Positions 1 through 9,776 of a DNA stretch of 64,000 nt are shown in pieces. Position numbers and translations under genes: made by a program. The notes under the pieces are model-generated. The model was not told the DNA's origin. It searched no databases and saw only the letters and a program-made list of their open reading frames with translations. Position 1 is the first letter of the stretch; each line of letters begins with the position of its first letter. The stretch comes from NCED01 sp035493955 (GTDB lineage Bacteria; Pseudomonadota; Alphaproteobacteria; Caulobacterales; Caulobacteraceae). The stretch covers positions 1 through 64,000 of the forward strand of contig DATJHI010000040.1 of NCBI GenBank assembly GCA_035493955.1, given 5' to 3'.

Positions 1-101
1 TGGCCAGCAAGGCTCGACCAGACGGTGTCAGGCGGGCATTCTTATGAACGTTCATCCGGGGTCTCCCGGTCTAGAGGTTGGAGCTTCGCAACCCCACTCT
101 C

Positions 102-194
102 TCAACCCGACCCCGGGTGAACAACCTTCATAGCTTCGACAGCTAGGCCGCTGGCCAGGCTGGCGACGGCGGCGACGAATAGCAGCGTGCGCAT
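102..194 (-). CDS. possible 30-residue membrane or secreted peptide
   Basis: A short reading frame begins at an ATG preceded at about 6 bases by GGGAGA and ends at a TGA. The product starts MRTLLFVAAVASLASGLAVE and is hydrophobic throughout its first 20 residues, like a single membrane segment or signal peptide, followed by a short polar tail. It lies downstream of dksA on the same strand, about 100 bases away. I recognise no family. The ribosome site and the positively charged start followed by a hydrophobic core argue for a real small gene, but nothing shows that it is expressed. Confidence 0.35.
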   Translation of the reverse strand: MRTLLFVAAVASLASGLAVEAMKVVHPGSG

Positions 195-294
195 GACGTC
201 TCTCCCTTGCGGGTCCGACGCCGGTCTGCGGCGGGAACCGCCGAGAGCACCAAATCCCGGTCGGCGGGCGCTGTAAAGCGCAGCCGCGGCGGGG

Positions 295-741
295 TCAGTC
301 GTCCCGATGGACCCGTTCGCGCCGCTCGTGCCGCTCCTGCGCCTCCAGGCTCAGGGTGGCGATGGGGCGGGCTTCCAGGCGCGCCAGCCCGATCGGTTCT
401 CCGGTCTCCTCACAGTAGCCGTAGGAGCCGTCCTCGATTCGCCGAAGGGCTTCGTCGATCTTGGAGATCAATTTCCGTTGACGATCGCGGGTCCGCAGTT
501 CGAGCGCCCGATCAGTCTCCGAAGAGGCGCGGTCGGCCAAATCAGGGTGATTTTCGGTCTCGGACTGCAGATGACTGAGAGTCTCGCGAGATTCCCGCAG
601 GATATCGTCTTTCCAGCCGAGCAACTTCCGGCGGAAATATTCGAGCTGCCTTTCATTCATGAAAGGCTCGTCTTCGCTCGGACGGTAGTTCTCCTCGAGA
701 ACTAGGCCTTTCGATTCGGCAACTGACGCGGCCGCCTGCAT
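295..741 (-). CDS. dksA: RNA polymerase-binding transcription factor DksA
   Basis: DksA binds in the secondary channel of RNA polymerase and, with ppGpp, adjusts transcription during starvation. The 148-residue protein has a long coiled coil with the functional tip DxxDxA (D67, D70, A72) and a C-terminal finger region near residues 105-140. That finger keeps only one cysteine (C110, in CEETGEPI) instead of four, a pattern known from alphaproteobacterial DksA proteins. The ATG is preceded by GAGG at suitable spacing. It is transcribed away from fliX in a separate unit. Confidence 0.93.
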   Translation of the reverse strand: MQAAASVAESKGLVLEENYRPSEDEPFMNERQLEYFRRKLLGWKDDILRESRETLSHLQSETENHPDLADRASSETDRALELRTRDRQRKLISKIDEALRRIEDGSYGYCEETGEPIGLARLEARPIATLSLEAQERHERRERVHRDD

Positions 742-862
742 GCGACGTCCTCACGCTCGTTATATTACGCGCCCCCTAATAGCGCGTGGTGCTTATAGCG
801 ATGTTACGAGCCCCGTTCAATCGACGGTCGTAAGAGGGCTGCGGCGGCGCAAGGTCGCGGCG

Positions 863-1291
863 TCAGGCCGCGGCGCGGGCGACCTCCTGCTTGGCCAGCT
901 CCACCGCGGCGCGAGTCTCGATTTCGTCCAGCAAACCGGTCAGCCGAGGGTCGTCGACGCCGTCGCGCGCCTCGGCCACGGCGCCCCGCAGGCGGTCGAT
1001 GGCGTGGCCCGGGCCACGGCCGTCGAGCAGCGCCAGCTTCACCTCGTCGAGCATGTCGAGCAGCCGCCCGGCCCGGCGCACCGCGCGGCGGCGGCGCTCC
1101 AGCGGCTCGGCGGCCCCCTGCAGGGCCATCAGGGCTTCCAGGCCAGCCGGCGCGGAGGGCGCGGCGGAACGCGCGGCGGCGTGAGCGCTCTCGGCCCCGC
1201 CCGGCCCGAGGGCGAAGCCGTCCGCAGCGGCCCGCTTGGCGCCGCCCCCGCCGGCGACCGGCGCCGCCGTGCCTGGTCCGGTCACCTTCAT
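863..1291 (-). CDS. fliX: flagellar assembly trans-acting factor FliX
   Basis: In Caulobacter, FliX is a membrane-associated regulator that links completion of the early basal body to activity of the sigma-54 activator FlbD, so late flagellar genes fire only after early assembly. The 142-residue product has a low-complexity Ala/Gly/Pro N-terminus and an alpha-helical C-terminal half (about residues 50-140) rich in Arg, Glu and Leu, as in the family. Its divergent position next to flgI is the same as in Caulobacter crescentus. The assignment rests on this arrangement and on overall sequence character, because the family has no short signature. Confidence 0.85.
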   Translation of the reverse strand: MKVTGPGTAAPVAGGGGAKRAAADGFALGPGGAESAHAAARSAAPSAPAGLEALMALQGAAEPLERRRRAVRRAGRLLDMLDEVKLALLDGRGPGHAIDRLRGAVAEARDGVDDPRLTGLLDEIETRAAVELAKQEVARAAA

Positions 1292-1361
1292 TGGAGGTCG
1301 CCGCCCACATTAACCATGACGGCAAGAGTTGCAGCTGAGCCCTTGGCGAAAGGTTAATAGG

Positions 1362-1380
1362 CCCGGCAGTTTCTGCCGCC
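1362..1380 (+). promoter_or_regulatory. ftr-type FlbD binding palindrome upstream of flgI
   Basis: The site reads CCCGGCA-N5-TGCCGCC and contains a perfect inverted repeat CGGCAG/CTGCCG. It closely matches the Caulobacter ftr consensus (CCCGGCA...TGCCGGG) bound by FlbD. It lies about 70-85 bases upstream of the sigma-54 promoter at 1448-1463, the usual enhancer distance, and between divergent fliX and flgI, so it could act on both. Confidence 0.7.
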
Positions 1381-1447
1381 CCGGCCGCGGCGCTTCAGCA
1401 GGCGTTGGTAGAAGACTGTTTTTACGCGCTTTTTTTGAGGGCTGGGC

Positions 1448-1463
1448 TGGCACGATCGTCGCA
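1448..1463 (+). promoter_or_regulatory. sigma-54 (-24/-12) promoter for flgI operon
   Basis: The sequence TGGCACG-N4-TCGCA matches the sigma-54 consensus TGGCACG-N4-TTGCA with one mismatch and exact GG-N10-GC spacing. Transcription would start near 1475, giving a leader of about 45 bases to the flgI ATG. This also argues against any longer flgI start. Confidence 0.75.
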
Positions 1464-1517
1464 TCGCCACCTGGAGCGCCGCGCGTGGGCGCGCTTCGTT
1501 TCGAGGTCGGCGTCCCG

Positions 1518-2627
1518 ATGACTGGTATGCGTTCCCTCCTCGCCGTCGCCGTCGTCGCGGTGCTCGTCCTGGCGGCCGAGCCGGCCTCGGCCCGCTCGCG
1601 GATCAAGGACATCGTCAGCTTCGAGGGCGTGCGGGAGAACCAACTGGTCGGTTACGGCCTGGTGGTCGGCCTGAACGGCACCGGGGATTCGCTGCGCAAC
1701 TCACCCTTCACCCGCCAGAGCCTGGAATCGATGCTGGAGCGGCTGGGCGTGCAGACCCGCGGCTCGACCCTGGAGACCAAGAACGTCGCCGCGGTGATGG
1801 TCACGGCCAAGTTGCCCGCCTTCGCCGCGACCGGAGCCCAGATCGACGCCACGGTCTCGGCCATGGGCGACGCCAAGAGCCTGCTCGGCGGCACCCTGCT
1901 GGTCACCCCGCTGATGGGCGCCGACGGGGAAGCCTATTCGGTGGCCCAGGGCACGGTGCAGACCGGCGCGGTCTCGGCCCAGGGCGCCTCCGGGTCGTCG
2001 ATCACCCGCGGGGTCCCCACCTCGGGCCGGATCGCAGGAGGGGCGGTGGTCGAGCGCGAGCTCGGCTTCCAGCTCGCCAACATGGGCCAGATGCGTCTGA
2101 CCCTGCGCAACCCCGACTTCACCACCGCCCGCCGGATCGCCGAGGCGATCAACGCCGTCTTCGCGGCCGCGGCGACCGCGGACAACCCGAGCATCGTCAC
2201 CGTGCGTCCGCCGGCCGGGGCCAACCTGGTCGGCTTCATCACCGCCATCGAACAGCTGGAGGTCGATCCCGACGCCCCCGCCAAGGTGGTGATCGACGAA
2301 GTGGCCGGGGTGGTGGTGATGGGCTCGGACGTGCGCATCTCCACCGTCGCCATCGCCCAGGGCAACCTGACCATCACCGTGCAGGAGCAGCCCGCCGTGG
2401 TGCAGCCGGCTCCGTTCAGCCAGGGCCAGACCGCAGTGGTGCCGCAATCCACCGTCCAGGTGGACGAGGAGCAGGGCAAGAAGCTGATGGTGCTGGAATC
2501 CGGCGCCTCGCTCTCGACCCTGGTCGCCGGCCTCAACGCGCTGGGGGTGAACCCCCGCGACATGATCTCCATCCTGCAGACCATCAAGGCCGCCGGGGCC
2601 CTGCAGGCCGACATTCAGGTAATGTGA
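1518..2627 (+). CDS. flgI: flagellar basal-body P-ring protein FlgI
   Basis: FlgI is exported by Sec and polymerises around the rod to form the periplasmic P-ring, the bushing of the flagellum. The 369-residue protein starts with a signal peptide (cleavage predicted after about residue 25, at SASA-like EPASA) and continues with the family N-terminus SRIKDIVSFEGVRENQLVGY. Length is typical. I chose the ATG at 1518 because GAGG lies 11 bases upstream and the sigma-54 promoter precedes it. An ATG at 1527 is an alternative. cheL and flbY follow closely, forming the flgI-cheL-flbY operon known in Caulobacter. Confidence 0.95.
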   Translation: MTGMRSLLAVAVVAVLVLAAEPASARSRIKDIVSFEGVRENQLVGYGLVVGLNGTGDSLRNSPFTRQSLESMLERLGVQTRGSTLETKNVAAVMVTAKLPAFAATGAQIDATVSAMGDAKSLLGGTLLVTPLMGADGEAYSVAQGTVQTGAVSAQGASGSSITRGVPTSGRIAGGAVVERELGFQLANMGQMRLTLRNPDFTTARRIAEAINAVFAAAATADNPSIVTVRPPAGANLVGFITAIEQLEVDPDAPAKVVIDEVAGVVVMGSDVRISTVAIAQGNLTITVQEQPAVVQPAPFSQGQTAVVPQSTVQVDEEQGKKLMVLESGASLSTLVAGLNALGVNPRDMISILQTIKAAGALQADIQVM

Positions 2628-2647
2628 GCATGGCAGGTGATGTGAAC

Positions 2648-2947
2648 ATGGACACCCCCAGCCTCGCCCCCCCTACCCTTCCCGCCGCCACGCCGGAGCA
2701 GAAGGCCAAGATCGAGAAGGTCGGCCACGACTTCGAATCCGCCTTCCTCGAAGTGATGCTGGGCCAGATGTTCTCCACCGTGCAGAACAGCGCCTTCGGC
2801 GGCGGCGAGGGCGAGGAAGCCTTCAAGTCGTTCCTGACCAGCGCCTTCGCCGACTCCATGGTCAAGGCCGGCGGGGTCGGCCTGTCCAAGCAACTGACCC
2901 GTGAGCTCCTGAAGATGCAGGGGCTGAGCGAAGGAGCGCCCGCATGA
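2648..2947 (+). CDS. cheL: rod-binding protein, FlgJ N-terminal domain type (CheL)
   Basis: The 99-residue product corresponds to the rod-binding N-terminal domain of FlgJ, without the muramidase domain found in enterics. The motif FESAFLEVMLGQMF and the segment AFADSMVKAGGVGLSKQLTREL are characteristic of the domain. In Caulobacter the equivalent gene in this operon is called cheL. I prefer the ATG at 2648 because AGGTGA lies 8 bases upstream. GTG 2624, overlapping the flgI stop, and ATG 2630 are possible alternatives. Its stop overlaps the flbY start by four bases (ATGA), implying coupled translation. Confidence 0.88.
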   Translation: MDTPSLAPPTLPAATPEQKAKIEKVGHDFESAFLEVMLGQMFSTVQNSAFGGGEGEEAFKSFLTSAFADSMVKAGGVGLSKQLTRELLKMQGLSEGAPA

Positions 2948-3381
2948 TCGCCGCCGCCGACGCCCAGGACCGGGTGGACCAGCTGGTGGTCCTGACCGGG
3001 CGCCTGACCGGGCTCTTGACCACGGAAGCCGACGCCTACGAGGCGCGCCGCCCCCACGAGGTCGCGGGCGGGGCCGAGGAGACCGCCCGCCTGGCCAACA
3101 TCTACCGGCACGAGGCGGCGCGGCTCAAGGCCGAGCCGGAGCTGATCAAGGGGGCCCGCGCCGACAGCCACAAGAAGCTGATCCAGGCCACCGAAGTCTT
3201 CGAGGCGGTGCTGACCCGTCACGGCCGGGCGATCGCAGCGGCCAAGGCGGTGACCGAAGGTCTGGTGCACGCCATCGCCGAGGAGGTGGCCGCGACTCGC
3301 GCCGCCAGCACGCCCTACGGCGCCGACGCCCGCACCGGCGAGACCGACGCCTCCGCCATCACCCTGAACAAGCGCGCCTGA
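2944..3381 (+). CDS. flbY: flagellar protein FlbY (FlgN-like)
   Basis: This is the third gene of the flgI operon, in the position of Caulobacter flbY. The 145-residue product is almost wholly helical, with a central region (about residues 10-115) of regular Leu/Ala heptads. That fits a FlgN-like export chaperone fold, which in other bacteria escorts hook-associated proteins. It has no signal peptide, so it is probably cytoplasmic. The name comes mainly from synteny plus helical character. The chaperone role is inference. Confidence 0.75.
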   Translation: MIAAADAQDRVDQLVVLTGRLTGLLTTEADAYEARRPHEVAGGAEETARLANIYRHEAARLKAEPELIKGARADSHKKLIQATEVFEAVLTRHGRAIAAAKAVTEGLVHAIAEEVAATRAASTPYGADARTGETDASAITLNKRA

Positions 3382-3446
3382 ACCCGGGGATTGCGAAGGC
3401 CAGGCTTCCCGATAAGGTGCCGCCCACTTGTCGGGGGAGCTTCCAC

Positions 3447-3863
3447 ATGCCGCGTTTCGTCGCCGTGATCCTTGAATCGCGCATCACCGTCTACGTGGGG
3501 CGCGTGCTGCTCACGCTGATGTTCTGGTCCAGCGGCGTCGCCAAGGTCGTCGACTTCAAGACCGGCGTGGGCGAGATGGCGCACTTCAACCTGAACCCGC
3601 CCGAGGCCTTCAACCTGGCCACCCTGGCGGTGCAGCTGCTTGGCTCGGCCCTGATCATCTGGGGCCCGTACGCCTGGCTGGGCGCGGGCGCCCTGGCCGT
3701 GTTCACCGCCCTCACCATTCCGCTGGTGCACCACTTCTGGGACATGCCCCAGCCCCAGGCGACCCACACCATGTACACGGCGGTCGAGCATCTCTCGATG
3801 ATCGGCGGCCTGATCCTGGTCTCGATCCTGCGCCACCGGCAGGTCACGGCCGCCAAGGCCTAG
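3447..3863 (+). CDS. DoxX family membrane protein
   Basis: A 138-residue integral membrane protein with four hydrophobic segments. The first has the DoxX signature RVLLTLMFWSSGVAKVVDF, and the motif AHFNLNPPEAFNL follows. DoxX-like proteins are small four-helix proteins of uncertain role, some linked to quinol oxidation or stress. The ATG at 3447 has GGGGGAG nine bases upstream, and a start 30 bases earlier lacks such a site. It sits alone between the flagellar operon and uvrA, and nothing in the context narrows its function. Confidence 0.82.
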   Translation: MPRFVAVILESRITVYVGRVLLTLMFWSSGVAKVVDFKTGVGEMAHFNLNPPEAFNLATLAVQLLGSALIIWGPYAWLGAGALAVFTALTIPLVHHFWDMPQPQATHTMYTAVEHLSMIGGLILVSILRHRQVTAAKA

Positions 3864-3908
3864 CCCAGGACCGCTGGGGCGGCGGGCGATCTGGGCGCAG
3901 CGCCGAAA

Positions 3909-3923
3909 GTTCACATTATGTTC
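3909..3923 (+). promoter_or_regulatory. LexA (SOS) box upstream of uvrA
   Basis: A direct repeat GTTC-ACATTAT-GTTC matches exactly the alphaproteobacterial LexA operator GTTC-N7-GTTC. It lies 75 bases before the uvrA start, with no other gene between. Repression by LexA and induction after DNA damage are expected for uvrA. Confidence 0.85.
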
Positions 3924-3998
3924 TTGCTGAATCGGGCGGCTTGCGGCCTACATAAAGGGGCTGCGCCGCGATCCTGCGGCTCCCGCCCGAGCTTCTGA

Positions 3999-6905
<2,907 letters not shown>

Positions 6906-6909
6906 GGCT

Positions 6910-7746
6910 TCAGAGATTCCCCTGTTGGGGGAAATGTCCGCCTTGGCCGGCGTCGGCGGCGGGACGCAGGCCTCTGTAGAGATGGGCGTAGAGCCCGACC
7001 AGAAGCGGTATCTGACCGAAGTTCACAACCAGGCCGGCGACAAGCGTGCCGATAAGCGCGCCCAGCAGCCCCGCCATCTCGCGATCGCCGTGGCTCGCCC
7101 ACACCACGGCCGCAACCGCGACGGCGCTGAGCAATAACGGAAGCATGGCGACGGCGAAGAGAATGAGGACGATCAGGGCGACCGCCGCGAGGATCGGCCA
7201 AACCTGACCCCGGGTGAGGGGCCAAACCTTCAGCACCGTGACCCGTTGCAGCGAGATCGTGGCCGGCGCGCTGAGGATCAGCCGGATGCCGACATAGAAA
7301 GCGCCGAGGAAGCCGAGCCCGATCCCCCATTCCACGGCGATGGTGATGACGCTGTCGCGCCCTTCGGCCAGCCAAAAGCCGAGGGCCGCTCCAAAGCCGA
7401 AGCCCACGACCATGGCCGCCAGGAAGGCCAGCGAGCAGATTAAGCCGAGAAGCACCCCCGCGCCCAGCAGCCGCCACTCCGGCGCGCCCCACTGCAGTCC
7501 GAAGCGACCGGGGCGAAACACCGCCTCGCCGGGATGTTCGTCAGCGAACGCCAGTCGCATCAGCGCTCCGGCCGCCATCAGCCCACCAGCGAGCTGGATC
7601 AGGACGCCGACCGTCTGGACCACGGCCCGGTGCGACTCCTGGCCGAGCGCCGACAACAGCGCCCCCGCCAGAGCGAACAGAAGCGCGCCGACGGCGTCGC
7701 CGGTATGCCGACGGCGGAATTCGTTGGCCGCCTTGACCGCAGCCAT
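6910..7746 (-). CDS. SOS-box-preceded multispanning membrane protein, unknown function
   Basis: A 278-residue hydrophobic protein with about six or seven membrane segments and no recognised family. It is related to the next two genes: all share a cytoplasmic-looking motif after a central helix, here LKVWPLTRGQVWPIL. The ATG at 7746 is chosen because GGGGAAGG precedes it. A GTG at 7764 is also possible. A perfect LexA-type direct repeat at 7807-7821 lies 61 bases upstream, so damage-induced expression is likely. It converges on uvrA, which has its own LexA box. Function is unknown, and a role in the envelope during stress is only a guess. Confidence 0.7.
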   Translation of the reverse strand: MAAVKAANEFRRRHTGDAVGALLFALAGALLSALGQESHRAVVQTVGVLIQLAGGLMAAGALMRLAFADEHPGEAVFRPGRFGLQWGAPEWRLLGAGVLLGLICSLAFLAAMVVGFGFGAALGFWLAEGRDSVITIAVEWGIGLGFLGAFYVGIRLILSAPATISLQRVTVLKVWPLTRGQVWPILAAVALIVLILFAVAMLPLLLSAVAVAAVVWASHGDREMAGLLGALIGTLVAGLVVNFGQIPLLVGLYAHLYRGLRPAADAGQGGHFPQQGNL

Positions 7747-7806
7747 CACCGGAACCTTCCCCACGAGCGCCCCCCGCTATTTCACGCCCGTTCGGCGTCA
7801 AGGGAT

Positions 7807-7821
7807 GTTCACATAAAGTTC
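7807..7821 (-). promoter_or_regulatory. LexA-type box upstream of the 6910-7746 membrane protein
   Basis: The direct repeat GTTC-ACATAAA-GTTC fits the alphaproteobacterial LexA operator exactly and resembles the uvrA box in its spacer (ACATTAT). It sits between the end of the gene at 7842-8732 and the start of the gene at 6910-7746, where it can only control the latter. Confidence 0.7.
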
Positions 7822-7841
7822 TCTTGTCGAAAAGCCCCTCG

Positions 7842-8732
7842 TCACGCCGGGTCGGCGTCGGTCTCGCCGCCGTGCAGGTGGCGGTAAAGCTCCACCGGGG
7901 GGGCGATCAGGATGATCAGCACCAGGGCGTAGAGCACCGAGGCGAAGGCCAGGTACAGCAAGGACAGGGGCCGCATCAGCTTGTCGACCGAACTGAAGTC
8001 GGGACTGAACATGGCTGCGAGATCGGTCAGGGCGCCGCCGGCGCCGACCACGACCGCGCCGGTGGCGGCGACGAAGACCATGTGGGCCAGGAACACCACC
8101 ACCAGGGCCAGGGCGGCGGCCAGGGCCTCGGCGCCCAGCAGCGGCCAGAACCATGGTTTGGTCTCGGGCCAGGATTCCCGGAACCGGAACCGGTGCTCGG
8201 CGATGGTCATGGGCCCCGCCAGCGACAGGCGCATGGTCAGGACCAGCAGGACCGCCAGGCTGGCGATGGGCGCGAGGCCTAGGGCGGCGGGCCCCAGGAC
8301 CCCGCCCAGGAGGCCGAACACGATCGACAGGGCCACGGTCGACAGCATGCTGACCACGACGAACAGGGCCAGGAGGCCAATCACCCGCGCCTCGTCCCGC
8401 CCGAACCCCAGGACCGCACGGCGCTGGGGGCGCAACAGGGCGCGCAGGACCGAAGCGTTGACCACCGCGGCGCCGACCACCTGGATCGCCATCGACACCA
8501 GGGCCGCGGGCGCGACCTTGCCCATCAACTGCAGGGTCAGGGCCGGGTCCGGGGCCGCGCTGGTGGCGACGGTCTCGAACTGGGCCCAGGCGGGGCCGGC
8601 GAGCACGCCGACGGCGAGACCGGAGACGATGTTGGCGGCGAACATCACCGCCGCCCAGGCCAGGACGGCGACAGGGTGGCGGCGGGTGACCCGGAAGCCA
8701 TCGAAGGCGGCGTCTGTGGCGGAGAACCTCAT
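7842..8732 (-). CDS. multispanning membrane protein, second of three paralogs
   Basis: A 296-residue membrane protein with about six hydrophobic stretches and no catalytic motif I can identify. It shares the paralog motif in the form FRESWPETKPWFWPLLGAEA and ends in a short charged C-terminus (HLHGGETDADPA). The ATG at 8732 overlaps the end of the upstream paralog by four bases, so the two are probably translated together. Members of this kind are often annotated only as hypothetical or glycerophosphoryl-diester-like membrane domains. I do not assign a function. Confidence 0.72.
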   Translation of the reverse strand: MRFSATDAAFDGFRVTRRHPVAVLAWAAVMFAANIVSGLAVGVLAGPAWAQFETVATSAAPDPALTLQLMGKVAPAALVSMAIQVVGAAVVNASVLRALLRPQRRAVLGFGRDEARVIGLLALFVVVSMLSTVALSIVFGLLGGVLGPAALGLAPIASLAVLLVLTMRLSLAGPMTIAEHRFRFRESWPETKPWFWPLLGAEALAAALALVVVFLAHMVFVAATGAVVVGAGGALTDLAAMFSPDFSSVDKLMRPLSLLYLAFASVLYALVLIILIAPPVELYRHLHGGETDADPA

Positions 8733-9676
8733 GCGCGCTGATCTAGCCGTTGCTCCGCCCTGGCGATAGCGCCCCGCAGGATGAAAGACGAGCGGTGGGA
8801 CAGCGAAGCCCAGCGATCCAGGGGGGACGGCGGCGCGGGCGCGGCGGCTGCGGCGCGCTCCGCCCGATGACGGCGATAGAGCAGGCCCAGCACGCCCGCG
8901 GTCAGGGGGGCGTGGACGAAGGCGGCGATGAAGCCGAGGACGGCGCCGCCGAGGATGGCGTCGGACATGGGCCAGCGGCTGGCCCGCGCCGCCTCGTCCA
9001 GCAGTTCCAGGGAGTCGGTCAGGAGCAGCAGGGCCAGGCACAACAGGGCCGGCGCCTGGGCCAGGGCCCAGGTCCTGGCGATGAACGTCACCCGCCCCTC
9101 GGTCAGGGGCCAGGCCTCGGCGATCGTCAGGCGGCGCCGGCTGACGCTGGCCGCCGGGGCGAAGGCCATTCTGGCGGCGAGGTAGCCCAGGGCGGCCATG
9201 CCCGCGAGCCAGACCAGGGCGGCGATCAGGAACGAGATCTGGATATCGCCGAAAGGCCCCAGGCGGACCATGCCGAAGCCGTGGAACAGGATGAACACCA
9301 GGGCCGAGATCGCCACCAGCGGCAGGAGCGAAAACAGCATCGCCGCCCAGGCGCCCCAGCCCAGGACCAGCAGGCGCAACGCGGTCATGTCGAACTGCAG
9401 CCCGCCGATGCGGACCCGCCGGGCCGCCGCCCCGCCCAGGGCCAGGCGGTGCAGGGTCCCCCACAGGGGCGCCCAGGCGAGGAGACTGATCGCCAGACCG
9501 AGCCGTGACAGCCGGTCCGCCGTCCCCGGCTCCAGCGGAGCGCGGACGCCGATGAACAGGAGGGCGATCCCCGTCGCCGCGAAAAGCTGGATCAGGCCGG
9601 CGCTTCGCCAGGCCGAGCGGGTGAACTCGAGCCCGTCCCGAACCGCCTCGAACGCCGTCGGCTGCCGAACACCCAT
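8729..9676 (-). CDS. multispanning membrane protein, third of three paralogs
   Basis: A 315-residue membrane protein with about six hydrophobic segments and a basic C-terminal tail. The shared motif appears as LTIAEAWPLTEGRVTFIART, closest to the copy in the 6910-7746 gene. It is the first gene of a two-gene unit, and its stop overlaps the start of the 7842-8732 paralog. Its own start lies about 100 bases from divergent trmFO. The three copies in a row point to local duplication. Function is unknown. Confidence 0.72.
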   Translation of the reverse strand: MGVRQPTAFEAVRDGLEFTRSAWRSAGLIQLFAATGIALLFIGVRAPLEPGTADRLSRLGLAISLLAWAPLWGTLHRLALGGAAARRVRIGGLQFDMTALRLLVLGWGAWAAMLFSLLPLVAISALVFILFHGFGMVRLGPFGDIQISFLIAALVWLAGMAALGYLAARMAFAPAASVSRRRLTIAEAWPLTEGRVTFIARTWALAQAPALLCLALLLLTDSLELLDEAARASRWPMSDAILGGAVLGFIAAFVHAPLTAGVLGLLYRRHRAERAAAAAPAPPSPLDRWASLSHRSSFILRGAIARAEQRLDQRA

Positions 9677-9776
9677 GGTTCCACGCTCTCCCGCGGACGC
9701 TGTTCCACAACGGGTCGCGCGTCCCGATTCCGCTTGCCCCTCGCAAGGGACGGGCCGCTCGGGCTAAGACAGGCTC

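Noticed and set aside
1309..1356. TTAA half-sites that could be a CtrA box between fliX and flgI
   Set aside because: The two TTAA elements are about 40 bases apart rather than seven, and the nearest single matches have only six of eight bases.
1329..1517. An upstream extension of flgI to 1329
   Set aside because: The extension contains the ftr site and sigma-54 promoter, and the signal peptide begins right after the ATG at 1518, so translation cannot sensibly start earlier.
6917..6933. TTCCCC-TGTTG-GGGGAA hairpin between convergent uvrA and the membrane protein
   Set aside because: Only six pairs, located in the end of the membrane protein gene, with no T-run in either direction. Not enough to call a terminator.
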